Shown one piece after another: positions 1 to 9,022 of a stretch of 64,000 bases of DNA; within the stretch, counting starts at the first letter, position 1, and every line of letters starts with the position of its first letter. A program made the position numbers and the translations under genes. The notes under the pieces are model-generated. The model ran no database searches. It saw only the letters and a program-made list of their open reading frames with translations, and was not told where the DNA came from. Source of the stretch: Oligoflexales bacterium (GTDB taxonomy: Bacteria; Bdellovibrionota_B; Oligoflexia; Oligoflexales; RGVZ01). The DNA lies in contig CANLUT010000001.1 of assembly GCA_947494335.1 (NCBI GenBank), positions 473,649 to 537,648 on the forward strand. The letters are read 5' to 3'.

Positions 1-1112
1 ATCTGCAGCGCAAAATTGTGAGATTTTCTCCATCGAGCTTTGCATTATCGTCAGCCGATCAGCAGCGTGGGCCGGCTACCCATCAAATAATTCCAGTCAA
101 TTTTGATGGTGAACTGTCACTTCAAAAAAACGCCAGTTCGGATTCGCTGCGTCCAACTGGTTTTATTAATGCAGACATGCCAGCAACTGAGTGTCAGTCT
201 ATCTTAAAAGCCATACCTCAATCCTTTCTTCCAGATGTCGCTGCATTTAGACTAGGTGGCGCTGTGCAGTTTCAAGCAGCGGCAACATTGGTGGATGGTA
301 TCCCCGAGATCAAGATAGAAAAAGGTTCCGTACTTGGTTGCGAGGTGCTTGGTGTACCTGAAATTTATTCGTCCGCATACCTTAGTGGCCCATTTAATAT
401 CGAACGCAACCTGCCCGATGGGAAGATTTACATCCCGGTCGATCCCGCGCGACCATATTTTGCTGCCTACCACGACGTTCCCCCTTTGGTAAGAGCGGCA
501 TTTGTGAGTAGCGAAGACGCAGGTTTTTTTCAGCACAAGGGAGTTGAACTTTCAGCCATAATTGGTGCGCTTGAGCGAAATACTGAAGAGGGTCGTGCTG
601 CCGTTGGCGGGTCAACTATTACGATGCAGACGGTCAAGAATTTATTTTTAGCGCGGGATAAAACGATCTCTCGCAAAGTACAAGAAATTTTCCTGGCTTG
701 GCATCTTGATCGAACGATTTCCAAGGAGCGGATTCTTGAAATTTATTTGAATATGGTTGAGTTTGGTCCCGGTCTTTACGGCATTGGCCTGGCCAGCCAG
801 AGATTTTTCGGGATTTCTCACAAGGACCTCTCATTGAAACAGGCAATATATTTGGCTTCTTTGCTTCCCGCACCGGTTCCACGGTATCGATATTTCTGTA
901 AAGGTGAGACGACCCCTAATTATGAGCGATTGCTGCGACAGTTGCTGGATCGGATGTTGGGTTTAGGACGGATAACGCCGGCGCAGCATGCGATGGCCGT
1001 TTCTGAAAAAATTCAGTTTTCAGATCTTGAACGAGAAAGTGCCTGCGGGAGTAAGAGTTACGCTGGAAGTGAAGGCGAAGTGGATGTTGAGATTGGTCAA
1101 CAGCAGCGCTAA
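1..1112 (+). CDS. GT51 peptidoglycan glycosyltransferase (5'-truncated)
   Basis: Polymerises lipid II into glycan strands at the inner-membrane surface, as in class A PBPs or MtgA. The family 51 motifs are in order: EDAGFFQHKG (catalytic Glu about residue 166 from the GTG at 18), GGSTITMQ with a following KN, RKVQEIFLAWHLD, and ILEIYLNMVEFGPGLYGIG. The chain ends soon after the domain, so no transpeptidase domain follows. About 150 residues of unassigned sequence precede the domain. The frame is open to the first base of the window, so GTG 18 may not be the true start and an upstream signal or anchor may be missing. The stop overlaps the stop of the convergent MBL gene by 4 bp. Confidence 0.88.
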   Translation, partial: LQRKIVRFSPSSFALSSADQQRGPATHQIIPVNFDGELSLQKNASSDSLRPTGFINADMPATECQSILKAIPQSFLPDVAAFRLGGAVQFQAAATLVDGIPEIKIEKGSVLGCEVLGVPEIYSSAYLSGPFNIERNLPDGKIYIPVDPARPYFAAYHDVPPLVRAAFVSSEDAGFFQHKGVELSAIIGALERNTEEGRAAVGGSTITMQTVKNLFLARDKTISRKVQEIFLAWHLDRTISKERILEIYLNMVEFGPGLYGIGLASQRFFGISHKDLSLKQAIYLASLLPAPVPRYRYFCKGETTPNYERLLRQLLDRMLGLGRITPAQHAMAVSEKIQFSDLERESACGSKSYAGSEGEVDVEIGQQQR

Positions 1113-1987
1113 AGAACGAAATGCACCGGATCAGCGACATCATCGTAGGGTGTGTAGCGATGAGATGAGTCGAGTCGCACGCGACTCATGGCGAATTCGT
1201 GATCATGAGTAAAGAAAATCCAGGAATTTTCATTTGCAAATAGGTCATAAAATGATTTTTTTTCATCAATGAGCATTTCTGGATAGCGGTCATACCCCAT
1301 GGTGATGGGTAGGTGTACCCATGCCCGTCCCGGTATCAGATCACCTGCAAATGCGATGGCGGAATTATTGCTCTTAGCAATGGTGTGCATGTGGCCCGGT
1401 GTGTGTCCCTCAGTGAAAACAAAGGACAAGTAATCTGGAAGAACGTCTGGATGTTGGTTTCCATCAACCAAAATCAGGCGGCCAGATGTTTTTAGTTTGT
1501 CCGATAATCCAGGAATAAATGACGCACGGTCTCGCGTGTGCGGGTTTTCCGCGCGAGAAAAAGCGGTTTTTCCTACGACATATTTTGCATTAGGGAATAG
1601 GAGTCCCGTTTTACCCTGCTGTTGCTCCGTCCAGGACGGTAGAAGGCCTCCTGCATGGTCAAAATGAAGATGGGATAAAATGACGAAATCGATGTCACTA
1701 TCTTTTAGCCCGAGTGCTAAAAGATTTTCTACTAGTCGATGAGACGATTCAATGACGCCATATCGATCTGCGAGCTTGGGTTCAAAAAACGCGCCTATTC
1801 CAGTTTCACAAAGAATGCGCTTATCGCCGATTTCAAGAAGCATGGCACGACAGTTTAATTCAATGCGACTGCGATCGTCCGGTGAAATCCATTTCTCCCA
1901 AACAGCCCGGGGCGCATTACCAAACATCGCGCCGCCGTCGAGCCTCTGAGTGTTTCCCTTGATCGCTGAAACCTTGATGGACTGCAT
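1109..1987 (-). CDS. MBL-fold metallo-hydrolase
   Basis: Predicted cytoplasmic metallo-beta-lactamase-fold hydrolase of 292 aa. It has the metal-binding signature H106-x-H108-x-D110-H111 (SHLHFDHAGG), a downstream EGHTPGHMHT histidine, the bridging Asp in FAGDLIPG, and a final FTHDHEFA histidine. No signal peptide is visible. The layout resembles lactonase-like MBL enzymes (AHL lactonase and quinolone-degradation relatives), but the substrate cannot be read from sequence. It is convergent with and overlaps the GT51 gene by 4 bp. Its upstream region is the 450-bp gap shared with the secreted gluzincin gene. Confidence 0.85.
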   Translation of the reverse strand: MQSIKVSAIKGNTQRLDGGAMFGNAPRAVWEKWISPDDRSRIELNCRAMLLEIGDKRILCETGIGAFFEPKLADRYGVIESSHRLVENLLALGLKDSDIDFVILSHLHFDHAGGLLPSWTEQQQGKTGLLFPNAKYVVGKTAFSRAENPHTRDRASFIPGLSDKLKTSGRLILVDGNQHPDVLPDYLSFVFTEGHTPGHMHTIAKSNNSAIAFAGDLIPGRAWVHLPITMGYDRYPEMLIDEKKSFYDLFANENSWIFFTHDHEFAMSRVRLDSSHRYTPYDDVADPVHFVL

Positions 1988-2109
1988 TAACTATGAACTC
2001 TGATTCGTTATTTTAAATTTCGAAAGTTGGTGATCCTGACAAAAAAAAAGTGATTCATCAACAACTTCATTTGCTTCTTTTTTGACTTGAGCAATTACTG
2101 TGCGAATCG

Positions 2110-2138
2110 GTAAAACCTTTGGTGCCAAAGGCCTTTAC
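2110..2138. promoter_or_regulatory. Hyphenated palindrome, operator-like
   Basis: CCTTTGG and CCAAAGG (2116-2122 / 2125-2131) are perfect 7-bp arms with a 2-nt centre. An outer GTAAA/TTTAC pair (2110-2114 / 2134-2138) extends the dyad. There is no following T-run, so an operator or RNA hairpin is likelier than a terminator. Confidence 0.4.
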
Positions 2139-2351
2139 GCAAAATTAATCGGACTTTATTCACACTGTCTGTGGATAAGTTTTTTTCCAATCTTGTGGAT
2201 TAATTTTTCACCATGTGCGCCTTGAGCTGGTGCAATTTTGACAAAAACTCACGATTTCAAATATTTAGGGATAAATGGCCGATTGGCCAACAAAATTTAG
2301 TCATGGGTAATCAATGAGTTAGGAAATGTCCTGAAATTTGATTTCAAGGGG

Positions 2352-2393
2352 TCGGCATTTTTTGCCGATAAGACGTCTACGAGGGAAGGACGT
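2352..2393 (+). promoter_or_regulatory. Two consecutive leader hairpins
   Basis: TCGGCA/TGCCGA (2352-2357 / 2363-2368, T5 loop) is followed by ACGTC/GACGT (2373-2377 / 2389-2393). They end about 45 nt before the gluzincin start, so they may form a structured 5' leader. The sequence matches no riboswitch class I recognise. Confidence 0.25.
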
Positions 2394-2438
2394 TGTGATC
2401 CGGTTTCGCGACACCTGACCACGTGGAGCCATTACTTT

Positions 2439-4265
2439 ATGTTGAAGCAATACATATCCGTTTTGTTAACCATGGGGCTAATTCTTTGTCCTGCGATGTT
2501 GCATGCCGGATCATTGTTTCCAACCTTGCCAAAGATGATTGAAACAGAGTGGCAATCTCACAGCATCATGCAGTCCACAAGATTGCGGCATTCCGCTGCC
2601 GGCGGTCTCAGTTTGGATCATTACGATCGCCACCGAGTGCTGAGAGAAATTTTGCAGATTCGTGGTGTCCATCCTTTGATGCAGCTCGTTGAAAGGCCTT
2701 CAGATTATGAGGGAGCGCGCCAAGGGATCAGGCTAACCGGAGCCGCGCACTTGAACGTTCGGCACTATTTGCTGCGTGTTGGTAAATACGATGTTTGCGA
2801 TGCGAACTTTCGCACAGTCGAGTCGCCGTCTGGCACACTCAATGCGATGGGGGTCATCCCTAATGTTTCGGCAGTATACCCGTTCGTCGACGACGCATGG
2901 CCGGGTAAAGATGAGGCTGTTTCATCGGCGCTCTCAAGCTTAATGGCAGCTGGTGTCGATCCCCGCTCATATATTCTTACCCAAGCCTCGATGTGTCTCT
3001 ACCCGGAACATGAGCAGCTTACTCCCGCATGGAAAATCGTTTTGCGCATCGGCCATGTTCCCTATCAGTTCTATGTCGGTGACGCAGGTGTCCTTGAGGG
3101 TGATATCCTGGGTTTTGATATCGACGCCAAAGTACGCGCTTATCGTAAGAATCCAAAAGATGGTCAGATCTCTGATTTTACCGTCAACGTGACTGGAGAC
3201 GGATTTTTAACGAATGAGTACTTCACCACGACATCATCAGATCCGGCGCGCCCTCGTCAGCAGGCATCAAATAATATTTTCGCGCAGTCCATGAGTAGTG
3301 GGTACGCTCCGGAACAGTCGGCATTTGCTCACGTAAATGAACACTTTGATTTCGCTAGCAGTAAAGGATATCTTTGGAAGGGACCGAAACCACTCACTGT
3401 AAAGACGAATGTTACATTTTCAGGGGGTGATGTTAACAACGCGCTGTATACCCCGTTCGACGGTCGATTTGGTCCTTTTATTATCATTGCAAATGGAGAC
3501 GGTGTCGGTTTCCAGGGCCTTGCACTGGACAGTGACGTCGCCAGTCACGAGTTCGGTCACCATATTATTTTTGGATCTGTTACCAGCACTCAGGGCGAAT
3601 CGCTTGTCATTCATGAAGGGTTATCCGACGCCATAGCCTTTATGAAATCTGGTGACGGATGTCTTGGAGAATCCATTTGTCCTGTCAAAGCAAATCCAAG
3701 TGACAGCAGATGCCAAATAAACGGAGCATGCCTGCGGAGTGGGTCGACCTCCATGAAGTATGGGGATTCAACTTACAACTCGACTCAGTCCCACTTTAAA
3801 GGGCAGATAGTGTCAGGGCTCTTTTGGGATTTGTATCAGAGTGGCAAGATTCCAAAAGACGAGATGGGTAAGCTTGCCATCGGAACAGTCGCCTACCTGC
3901 CCGCCAGGGCTAATATTGCGGCTTTAGTTACGGCCATTCTCGACGCTGACTTTGCATTGTTCAATCGCCAATATCAATCGGCCATTATCGAGGCAGCTGC
4001 GGGACGTGGCATGGGCGTTGATAAGCTTGGAATAAACCTGGCATCGATTGATGGTATCGCTCCACCTTCAGAGGAGGAGTCAAAGTCCAAATCTGACCGC
4101 GGAGGGTTTTTGGGGCTTTGTTCCATTGGGTCAGGTCACATGTCGATGGAATCATCGCTTTTGATTGCAATTATTTTGATTTTGCCAATCGCGGCTCAGA
4201 TAATTGTCACCAGGCGTAGGCCAGTTCTTGTTCCTATCCCGAAAAAAACCGGAAAAGTACCGTAA
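2439..4265 (+). CDS. Secreted gluzincin metallopeptidase (M4/M36-like) with C-terminal membrane segment
   Basis: Predicted zinc protease of 608 aa exported by an N-terminal signal peptide (cleavage near AMLHAG). H370-E371-F372-G373-H374 with E393 in a following IHEGLSDAIA matches the gluzincin HExxH-(about 18 residues)-E spacing seen in thermolysin and fungalysin. The 350 residues before it probably include a propeptide. Near the C terminus an acidic, Lys/Ser-rich linker leads to a hydrophobic segment (SSLLIAIILILPIAAQIIV) and then basic residues. This is unusual for M4/M36 enzymes and suggests anchoring or a sorting tail. ATG 2439 is preceded by a GTGGAG-like RBS. No maturation partner is nearby. 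Confidence 0.8.
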   Translation: MLKQYISVLLTMGLILCPAMLHAGSLFPTLPKMIETEWQSHSIMQSTRLRHSAAGGLSLDHYDRHRVLREILQIRGVHPLMQLVERPSDYEGARQGIRLTGAAHLNVRHYLLRVGKYDVCDANFRTVESPSGTLNAMGVIPNVSAVYPFVDDAWPGKDEAVSSALSSLMAAGVDPRSYILTQASMCLYPEHEQLTPAWKIVLRIGHVPYQFYVGDAGVLEGDILGFDIDAKVRAYRKNPKDGQISDFTVNVTGDGFLTNEYFTTTSSDPARPRQQASNNIFAQSMSSGYAPEQSAFAHVNEHFDFASSKGYLWKGPKPLTVKTNVTFSGGDVNNALYTPFDGRFGPFIIIANGDGVGFQGLALDSDVASHEFGHHIIFGSVTSTQGESLVIHEGLSDAIAFMKSGDGCLGESICPVKANPSDSRCQINGACLRSGSTSMKYGDSTYNSTQSHFKGQIVSGLFWDLYQSGKIPKDEMGKLAIGTVAYLPARANIAALVTAILDADFALFNRQYQSAIIEAAAGRGMGVDKLGINLASIDGIAPPSEEESKSKSDRGGFLGLCSIGSGHMSMESSLLIAIILILPIAAQIIVTRRRPVLVPIPKKTGKVP

Positions 4266-4411
4266 CATTCGCACTCCATTAAATCACCCGTCTCGAGGCC
4301 TTCGCTCACAGGGGTAAATTTTGTCTCGCTGTCTTTAGTTCAAGGCGCAAATTCCGACAAAGTTCTACCAGTTGGTACTGATTTTTGAATGGCGAAAGGG
4401 TTGCGTCTCTT

Positions 4412-5509
4412 ATGCTGAATCGTCGAGCCTGCGTGGTTTCGTTATTAGTTTTATTTTTATTCATTCAGGGAATCGCCACCGCGGGTCCTGCGGTAGAAAT
4501 TATCCCAGTTGCGGTTTGGCAGGGGCGTTCTCAGTCACTAGCTAGTGGAGCCATGATTGACGATTTACGCAAGGCTTGGCCAGATGCCCGGATTGCCCAT
4601 GCCGTCAGTGCGGCGCCCTTTTTGCGCGGTGATGCTGCCAGACGTTCCTACAAGGAGCGATTGAATGCTCAAATTAGGATTGGTGATGACATCGTCCTGC
4701 ACATGGCTCCATGGAAGACTATTGCGGATAAAGCTTCAGTTTCATACAAGTATGCTCCGACTCTTTTTGGAGTGAGGATCGCAGAGCAAGAGTGCACTGA
4801 GGATTGTGGTTTAGATCTTAGTTTTTCAGCATTTTCATCCAGTGACGTTAGCAAAATGATTGCAGTGTCGCGAAAGATTTTTTCGGAAAACGACATGGGC
4901 TCACCAGCGGCAGTTTACTTTGAGGAGGGTGCAACGTCCGATGTTTTGCAGTCTGCAGCTCGTCGGCAAGGTATCGTGCAGAATTGGTCAGGAATTGAGA
5001 TGTCACAATTGAAATCGTCTCTTGGACGTTTTCCTGTTTATCATTTGAATCGTGACTATGTTGAAAAGCTTCCTCTGGGCGATTATAGCCGAGCGGAAAG
5101 TGAAGGACTTTTTCTTGATCATGTTCGTTATGGTGTTCATGCTGAAATCGCGGATATGGAGTCGAGCCTTGTAGTTTTTAATTCGGCTCTCGAACAAGCA
5201 AAAAAATCCGGTCGTTTGGTTCGGATTCCCATTGTCTTTAATGTTGATGATCTCTACTACACCCACGAGTTTGTGAGGGAGGCTGTGTTGAAGGCGCGAG
5301 ATGTTGCAATGCAGGCTGGCGTGCAGATCGTCGCGTGGACACCTCAAAATCTGACTTGGAGCCTCGGCAACAAGACGCCTGCCGCTCGGCCAGTGTCCCT
5401 TGTCATCGCGACACAAAAATCAGAGAATAATAACGGAGAAGCTGTGTTTGTCTCCCAGGAAGAATCAGAGCTAGATCGGGCCAATGATTTTGATGTGATT
5501 GCCCATTAG
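4412..5509 (+). CDS. Exported protein of unknown function
   Basis: 365 aa. I chose ATG 4412 because it has AAAGGG about 11 nt upstream and is followed directly by a signal peptide (MLNRRACVVSLLVLFLFIQG...). An in-frame TTG at 4385 would add 9 residues. The mature part is a mixed alpha/beta chain with one CTEDC pair, and I see no diagnostic catalytic motif. The alternating hydrophobic strands and the final VQIVAWTPQNL could fit a polysaccharide-deacetylase-like barrel, but this is only a guess. Its last 70 nt lie just before the tatD start, so the two genes may be co-transcribed. Confidence 0.7.
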   Translation: MLNRRACVVSLLVLFLFIQGIATAGPAVEIIPVAVWQGRSQSLASGAMIDDLRKAWPDARIAHAVSAAPFLRGDAARRSYKERLNAQIRIGDDIVLHMAPWKTIADKASVSYKYAPTLFGVRIAEQECTEDCGLDLSFSAFSSSDVSKMIAVSRKIFSENDMGSPAAVYFEEGATSDVLQSAARRQGIVQNWSGIEMSQLKSSLGRFPVYHLNRDYVEKLPLGDYSRAESEGLFLDHVRYGVHAEIADMESSLVVFNSALEQAKKSGRLVRIPIVFNVDDLYYTHEFVREAVLKARDVAMQAGVQIVAWTPQNLTWSLGNKTPAARPVSLVIATQKSENNNGEAVFVSQEESELDRANDFDVIAH

Positions 5510-5537
5510 ATTAAAGCCAACTTCAAGAGGTGTCAGC

Positions 5538-6338
5538 ATGTCGTATTACGTGGATGTGCACACGCATCTTACGCACGATGACTTTGAGCAAGATCGTATC
5601 GGCGTTATCGAGCGCGCTCGGTCGGCCGGGCTTGGTGCTATCGTTGTCAATGGCCTGGAGCCCAAAAGCAATCGAATGATTCTTCAAATGGCGAAAGCAG
5701 ATCCATTAATCCGGCCCGCTCTTGGAATTTATCCTTTGGATGCTGTTTGTCATGATATACCAGCTGATTTTCCATTCTCGGTAGCGAAGTTTGACTTGGC
5801 AGAGGAAATTCGATTTATTCGCGCCGAAGCCTCGGCTGGTCGTCTGGCAGCCATTGGAGAGTGTGGGTTGGATGGGTATTATCTTGGTCCCGAGCATCTC
5901 CCGGGACAGGAGAAAATATTTGAGCAGCTGATTGACATTGCGATGATCCACAACTTGCCGGTCATTATCCATACCCGTAAATGTGAGCAGAGGGCTGGAG
6001 AGATCCTCGCCAATTTAGGCGCAAAGAAAGTTAATTTTCATTGCTTTGGCGGGCGGGCGACCATGGCCCGGGATTACGCTGAAAAATATGGATGGTGGTT
6101 CTCCATACCAGCCAACTGCACAGTCAATGAGGGCTTTCAAAAAATGATGAAGATACTGCCAGCGGAATCCATTTTGACGGAGACGGATGCTCCCTATTTG
6201 GCGCCGGTACGTGGACAACGGAATGAGCCCGCGAATGTTGTTGGAACCGTCAATAGATTAGCCGAATACCGAGGCTGGACTGAGGAAGACGCAAAAAACC
6301 GGGTGTTTGAAAATTTCACCCGGTTATTTGGAACTTAA
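5538..6338 (+). CDS. tatD: TatD-family metal-dependent hydrolase
   Basis: 266-aa amidohydrolase-superfamily enzyme, probably a 3'-5' exonuclease or deoxyribonuclease. Metal ligands are visible in order: H8-x-H10 (DVHTHL), Glu in IGECGLDG, His in IIHTRK, His in NFHCFGG, and Asp in TETDAPYLAPVRG. ATG 5538 is preceded by AAGAGGTG; the longer in-frame start at 5499 overlaps the upstream gene and lacks an RBS. Length is typical of the family. A weak hairpin GCCATC/GATGGC (6353-6375) follows the stop. Confidence 0.9.
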   Translation: MSYYVDVHTHLTHDDFEQDRIGVIERARSAGLGAIVVNGLEPKSNRMILQMAKADPLIRPALGIYPLDAVCHDIPADFPFSVAKFDLAEEIRFIRAEASAGRLAAIGECGLDGYYLGPEHLPGQEKIFEQLIDIAMIHNLPVIIHTRKCEQRAGEILANLGAKKVNFHCFGGRATMARDYAEKYGWWFSIPANCTVNEGFQKMMKILPAESILTETDAPYLAPVRGQRNEPANVVGTVNRLAEYRGWTEEDAKNRVFENFTRLFGT

Positions 6339-6393
6339 TCTTTAGGTAACAGGCCATCGACCTCTAAGAGATGGCAATAACAATCGATTCAAA

Positions 6394-7044
6394 TCAGAGC
6401 CAGAGTGTAAATCCTGTACCAATGTTTGTGGTGCGGGAGTTGATGGACTTCGCTTCAGAATTTCCACCCGTGCGAACAGAGTGTTCATCGATAGACTTTG
6501 CTTGTCCAAAGAACGAAACACGTTCGCTCATGAAGTAGTTAAAACCTAAGCTGTAATACAAACCACTTCCGTAAAAGTCAGAGGTGCTAAGATAACGCTG
6601 ATAGTCATAACGTGTTCCGATGACTCCACCGCCGGCTTCAAGATTGGCTAGTGGTGCTGTGAAAACTAGCTTGGCTCCGCCGGAGAACCTGCTTCCGCCC
6701 AGTCGCTCCAGACTTGATGCCGATGAGCGCATGTTCATCATGCTGTGAGATACGTTGAACTGGATAAACTTCATGATTTCAACACCCAAAGTTTGACTCA
6801 AATTATAGCCGCGCCACTTTGAAACTTTCGGAGAGCTGGAAGAAAGGCCAAGAGTGCCTCCGGCGCCCGAAATTTCAAACTCCCCATATTCGCCCTCAAC
6901 CGATTGAGATACGAGGATATGAGCGATGGCGCTTGACCGCGTCGTGTTCACATAATTATGTGTCACCGACTGGGACCAAGCAGTTCCGGTAAATGTTCCA
7001 AGTGCCAGAAGCACCAGGACCGTATGTAAGATTTTCTTTCTCAT
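6394..7044 (-). CDS. Small outer-membrane beta-barrel-like protein
   Basis: 216 aa. ATG 7044 has GTGGAG 8 nt upstream and starts a signal peptide (MRKKILHTVLVLLALG, cleavage near AWSQS); the longer in-frame start at 7062 has no RBS. The mature chain alternates short amphipathic strands rich in Gly, Ser, Tyr and Phe and ends TGFTLWL, as in OmpW/OprG-sized barrels. No ligand can be named. It is convergent with tatD. Confidence 0.6.
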   Translation of the reverse strand: MRKKILHTVLVLLALGTFTGTAWSQSVTHNYVNTTRSSAIAHILVSQSVEGEYGEFEISGAGGTLGLSSSSPKVSKWRGYNLSQTLGVEIMKFIQFNVSHSMMNMRSSASSLERLGGSRFSGGAKLVFTAPLANLEAGGGVIGTRYDYQRYLSTSDFYGSGLYYSLGFNYFMSERVSFFGQAKSIDEHSVRTGGNSEAKSINSRTTNIGTGFTLWL

Positions 7045-7335
7045 AATTGTTCTCCACTTCAATGGCTAAAAACCAAGGAACCAATGTCAGCAATTCGGAC
7101 GCTTGCCTAGGAGTTCAGCAAGAGGCATGCCAAGGAGGCTGTGTTAAATAAGGAAGTCGAATTCGTGGTTTAAGTCATTGGGACGTCGCTTCGTCTGTCA
7201 AATTTCTTTACAGATTGTCATGGGGTCCAATCCGCTGGTGGATAACCCCTCTATTTTTCATAGAAATACGGGCATTTGACGTTGCTCATTGGGCTCAGCC
7301 TGTGCCAGAATGTCTAGTATTGTTGGAGGTATAGC

Positions 7336-8220
7336 GTGCAGCGTGTCTTTCGCTTCTATAGCGACGACCTGTTTATTCGGGCGACATCGGTTATTTCTAC
7401 TCCCGTAGTTAAGGCCATGTGTGAGGTCCAGAACACGGGACCCCTGGCGACTATGGCCCTTGGGCGAGCTGTAACTGGGGCGGTTCTAATGGCGGCTCAG
7501 CTTCGGGACCACCAAGTGGTCGGTTTGCATTTTCGTGGAAACGGTCCCCTGGGCTCTGTTTACGCTGAAGCCTCTTATGAAGGGGAGTGTCGGGGGTGGG
7601 TCGATCAGCCCGACGCCCAGGTTCCCCTTAAAGATGGGCGAATTGACGTTGCAGCGGGACTGGGAATCGGCCTACTCAATGTCATTCGTAGCCAGCCATT
7701 TGAAAAGGCGCCGCACATCGGAACCGTCGAATTGATCTCCAGTGAAATTGGGGACGATATCGCCTATTACCTTCAACAAAGTCACCAGATACCGTCTGTA
7801 ACTGCGCTGGGTGTGATTCTAACACCTAATGGTGACGTGCAAGTGGCCGGTGGCGTTCTGATTGAATTAATGCCCGGAGCGACGGAGGCAGTTATCTCTG
7901 CACTTGAAGAGTCGGTTGCTAGCGCGAAATCGCTCTCGTCACTTTTGTCTGAAGGTAGGAGTCCCGAGGAGCTTTTGAAGAATTATACCGGGCCCATCAA
8001 GATGAATCAGGTCGAACATCCCTTTGAGATAAAATATTCGTGTCGTTGCAGTATCGATCGCGTCGAACGCTCCATCACGATGCTGGGTCGTGATGAAGTA
8101 CAGAAAATTGTTGATGATGGCGTTGATGCAAAAGTTCGCTGCGAATTCTGTGGTCGTACCTACGTCTTAGAGATGACAAAGTTACTAGAGATCCTTGCCG
8201 GATTTTCGCAAATGAATTGA
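7336..8220 (+). CDS. hslO: Redox-regulated chaperone Hsp33
   Basis: 294-aa cytoplasmic holdase activated by oxidation and unfolding. The C-terminal zinc switch is intact: YSCRCS and, about 30 residues later, CEFCG (C-x-C ... C-x2-C). N-terminal Hsp33 fold motifs such as GRAVTGAVLMAAQL and HFRGNGPLG are present. The start is GTG 7336, with GGAGG 6 nt upstream. It appears monocistronic, and a DnaA-box-like TGGATAA lies in the upstream gap without clear meaning. The stop lies 9 bp from that of the convergent gene. Confidence 0.95.
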   Translation: MQRVFRFYSDDLFIRATSVISTPVVKAMCEVQNTGPLATMALGRAVTGAVLMAAQLRDHQVVGLHFRGNGPLGSVYAEASYEGECRGWVDQPDAQVPLKDGRIDVAAGLGIGLLNVIRSQPFEKAPHIGTVELISSEIGDDIAYYLQQSHQIPSVTALGVILTPNGDVQVAGGVLIELMPGATEAVISALEESVASAKSLSSLLSEGRSPEELLKNYTGPIKMNQVEHPFEIKYSCRCSIDRVERSITMLGRDEVQKIVDDGVDAKVRCEFCGRTYVLEMTKLLEILAGFSQMN

Positions 8221-8229
8221 CGGTTTTCT

Positions 8230-8808
8230 TTAACGTCGAGAGATGGCAGTCCCACGCTCTTCATCCTGAGGATGTAAGCCCGCTTCAATATCAAGAATTG
8301 GCTCCCCATTTTTGTCGCGGAAAATTCTCCGAGCTGTTCCGTTCAGCATAAATAGTCCATCGTCTTGTTTGCTAAGGACTCCAGTGAGCATCACGGAGCC
8401 GAGACTTTCCTCCAGCTGGCCAAGGTCGCCTAGGCGCTGGAACACTTCGAGTCTGACTTGATACTGATTGCTGCGCTTCAACCAGCGCACAGGAGTCGTC
8501 TGCACGCGCCATTGACCCAGGTAAAAATCATTGGATCGCTCGATTCTTGCGCGTAGAACCTGAGTTGTTGATTTTCCAGCGACCCTTGCCTTGCGCGTGG
8601 TTCCGTCGACTCCTCGTGTCTCGATATCGTTCCAGGTTTTGAACGTGAAAGGAATACGAACGCGTTGAGCTTTGGAGAACTCTGCATTGGGATCCTCCGG
8701 AGAATTGTATAGGCTGCTGGAAGCGACTCCAAGATCAGTTTTAGATGCCGCAAAGCTGACGTCTGACATCGATGATGCAAGGATGCTGCATAACAAAACT
8801 GCGCGCAT
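8230..8808 (-). CDS. Exported protein of unknown function
   Basis: 192 aa. ATG 8808 has an excellent GGAGG 6 nt upstream and opens a signal peptide (MRAVLLCSILASSMSDVSFA), which makes it better than the longer frame from 8868. The mature chain is strand-rich with basic and aromatic residues (WRVQTTPVRWLKR, ARRIFRDKNGEPIL), suggesting a small periplasmic beta domain. No family is recognised. Confidence 0.65.
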   Translation of the reverse strand: MRAVLLCSILASSMSDVSFAASKTDLGVASSSLYNSPEDPNAEFSKAQRVRIPFTFKTWNDIETRGVDGTTRKARVAGKSTTQVLRARIERSNDFYLGQWRVQTTPVRWLKRSNQYQVRLEVFQRLGDLGQLEESLGSVMLTGVLSKQDDGLFMLNGTARRIFRDKNGEPILDIEAGLHPQDEERGTAISRR

Positions 8809-9022
8809 GAGAAACCTCCGAATCGTTGTTCCAAGGTGACCGTACCGAACTTGCAGAAGGGATTTCATTTATTTTACCATGGAATCATGGCAAGGCCGCC
8901 TCACCACCAGTGGATGAGCGTTGTCAGTTGTTAAAACGTGCCCGTAATCGCGAGACTTTTTGACGTGTTTTTGATTTGTGGCAAGTTTAAAACAAAATCA
9001 CTTTGAATTGAGGATAGAGGCA

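Larger units (their letters stand above)
1988..2438. other. 451-bp intergenic region with palindrome and leader hairpins
   Basis: No supportable ORF lies between the divergent MBL and gluzincin genes. It holds a near-palindrome at 2110-2138, two DnaA-box-like nonamers in the orientation TGTGGAT(A/T)A at 2170-2178 and 2194-2202, and two successive small hairpins at 2352-2393 just before the gluzincin start. Both promoters probably lie here. Confidence 0.6.

Noticed and set aside
2170..2202. Two DnaA-box-like nonamers suggesting a replication origin
   Set aside because: Only two, no dnaA/dnaN/gidA or similar genes near, and such nonamers occur by chance. Not called an origin.
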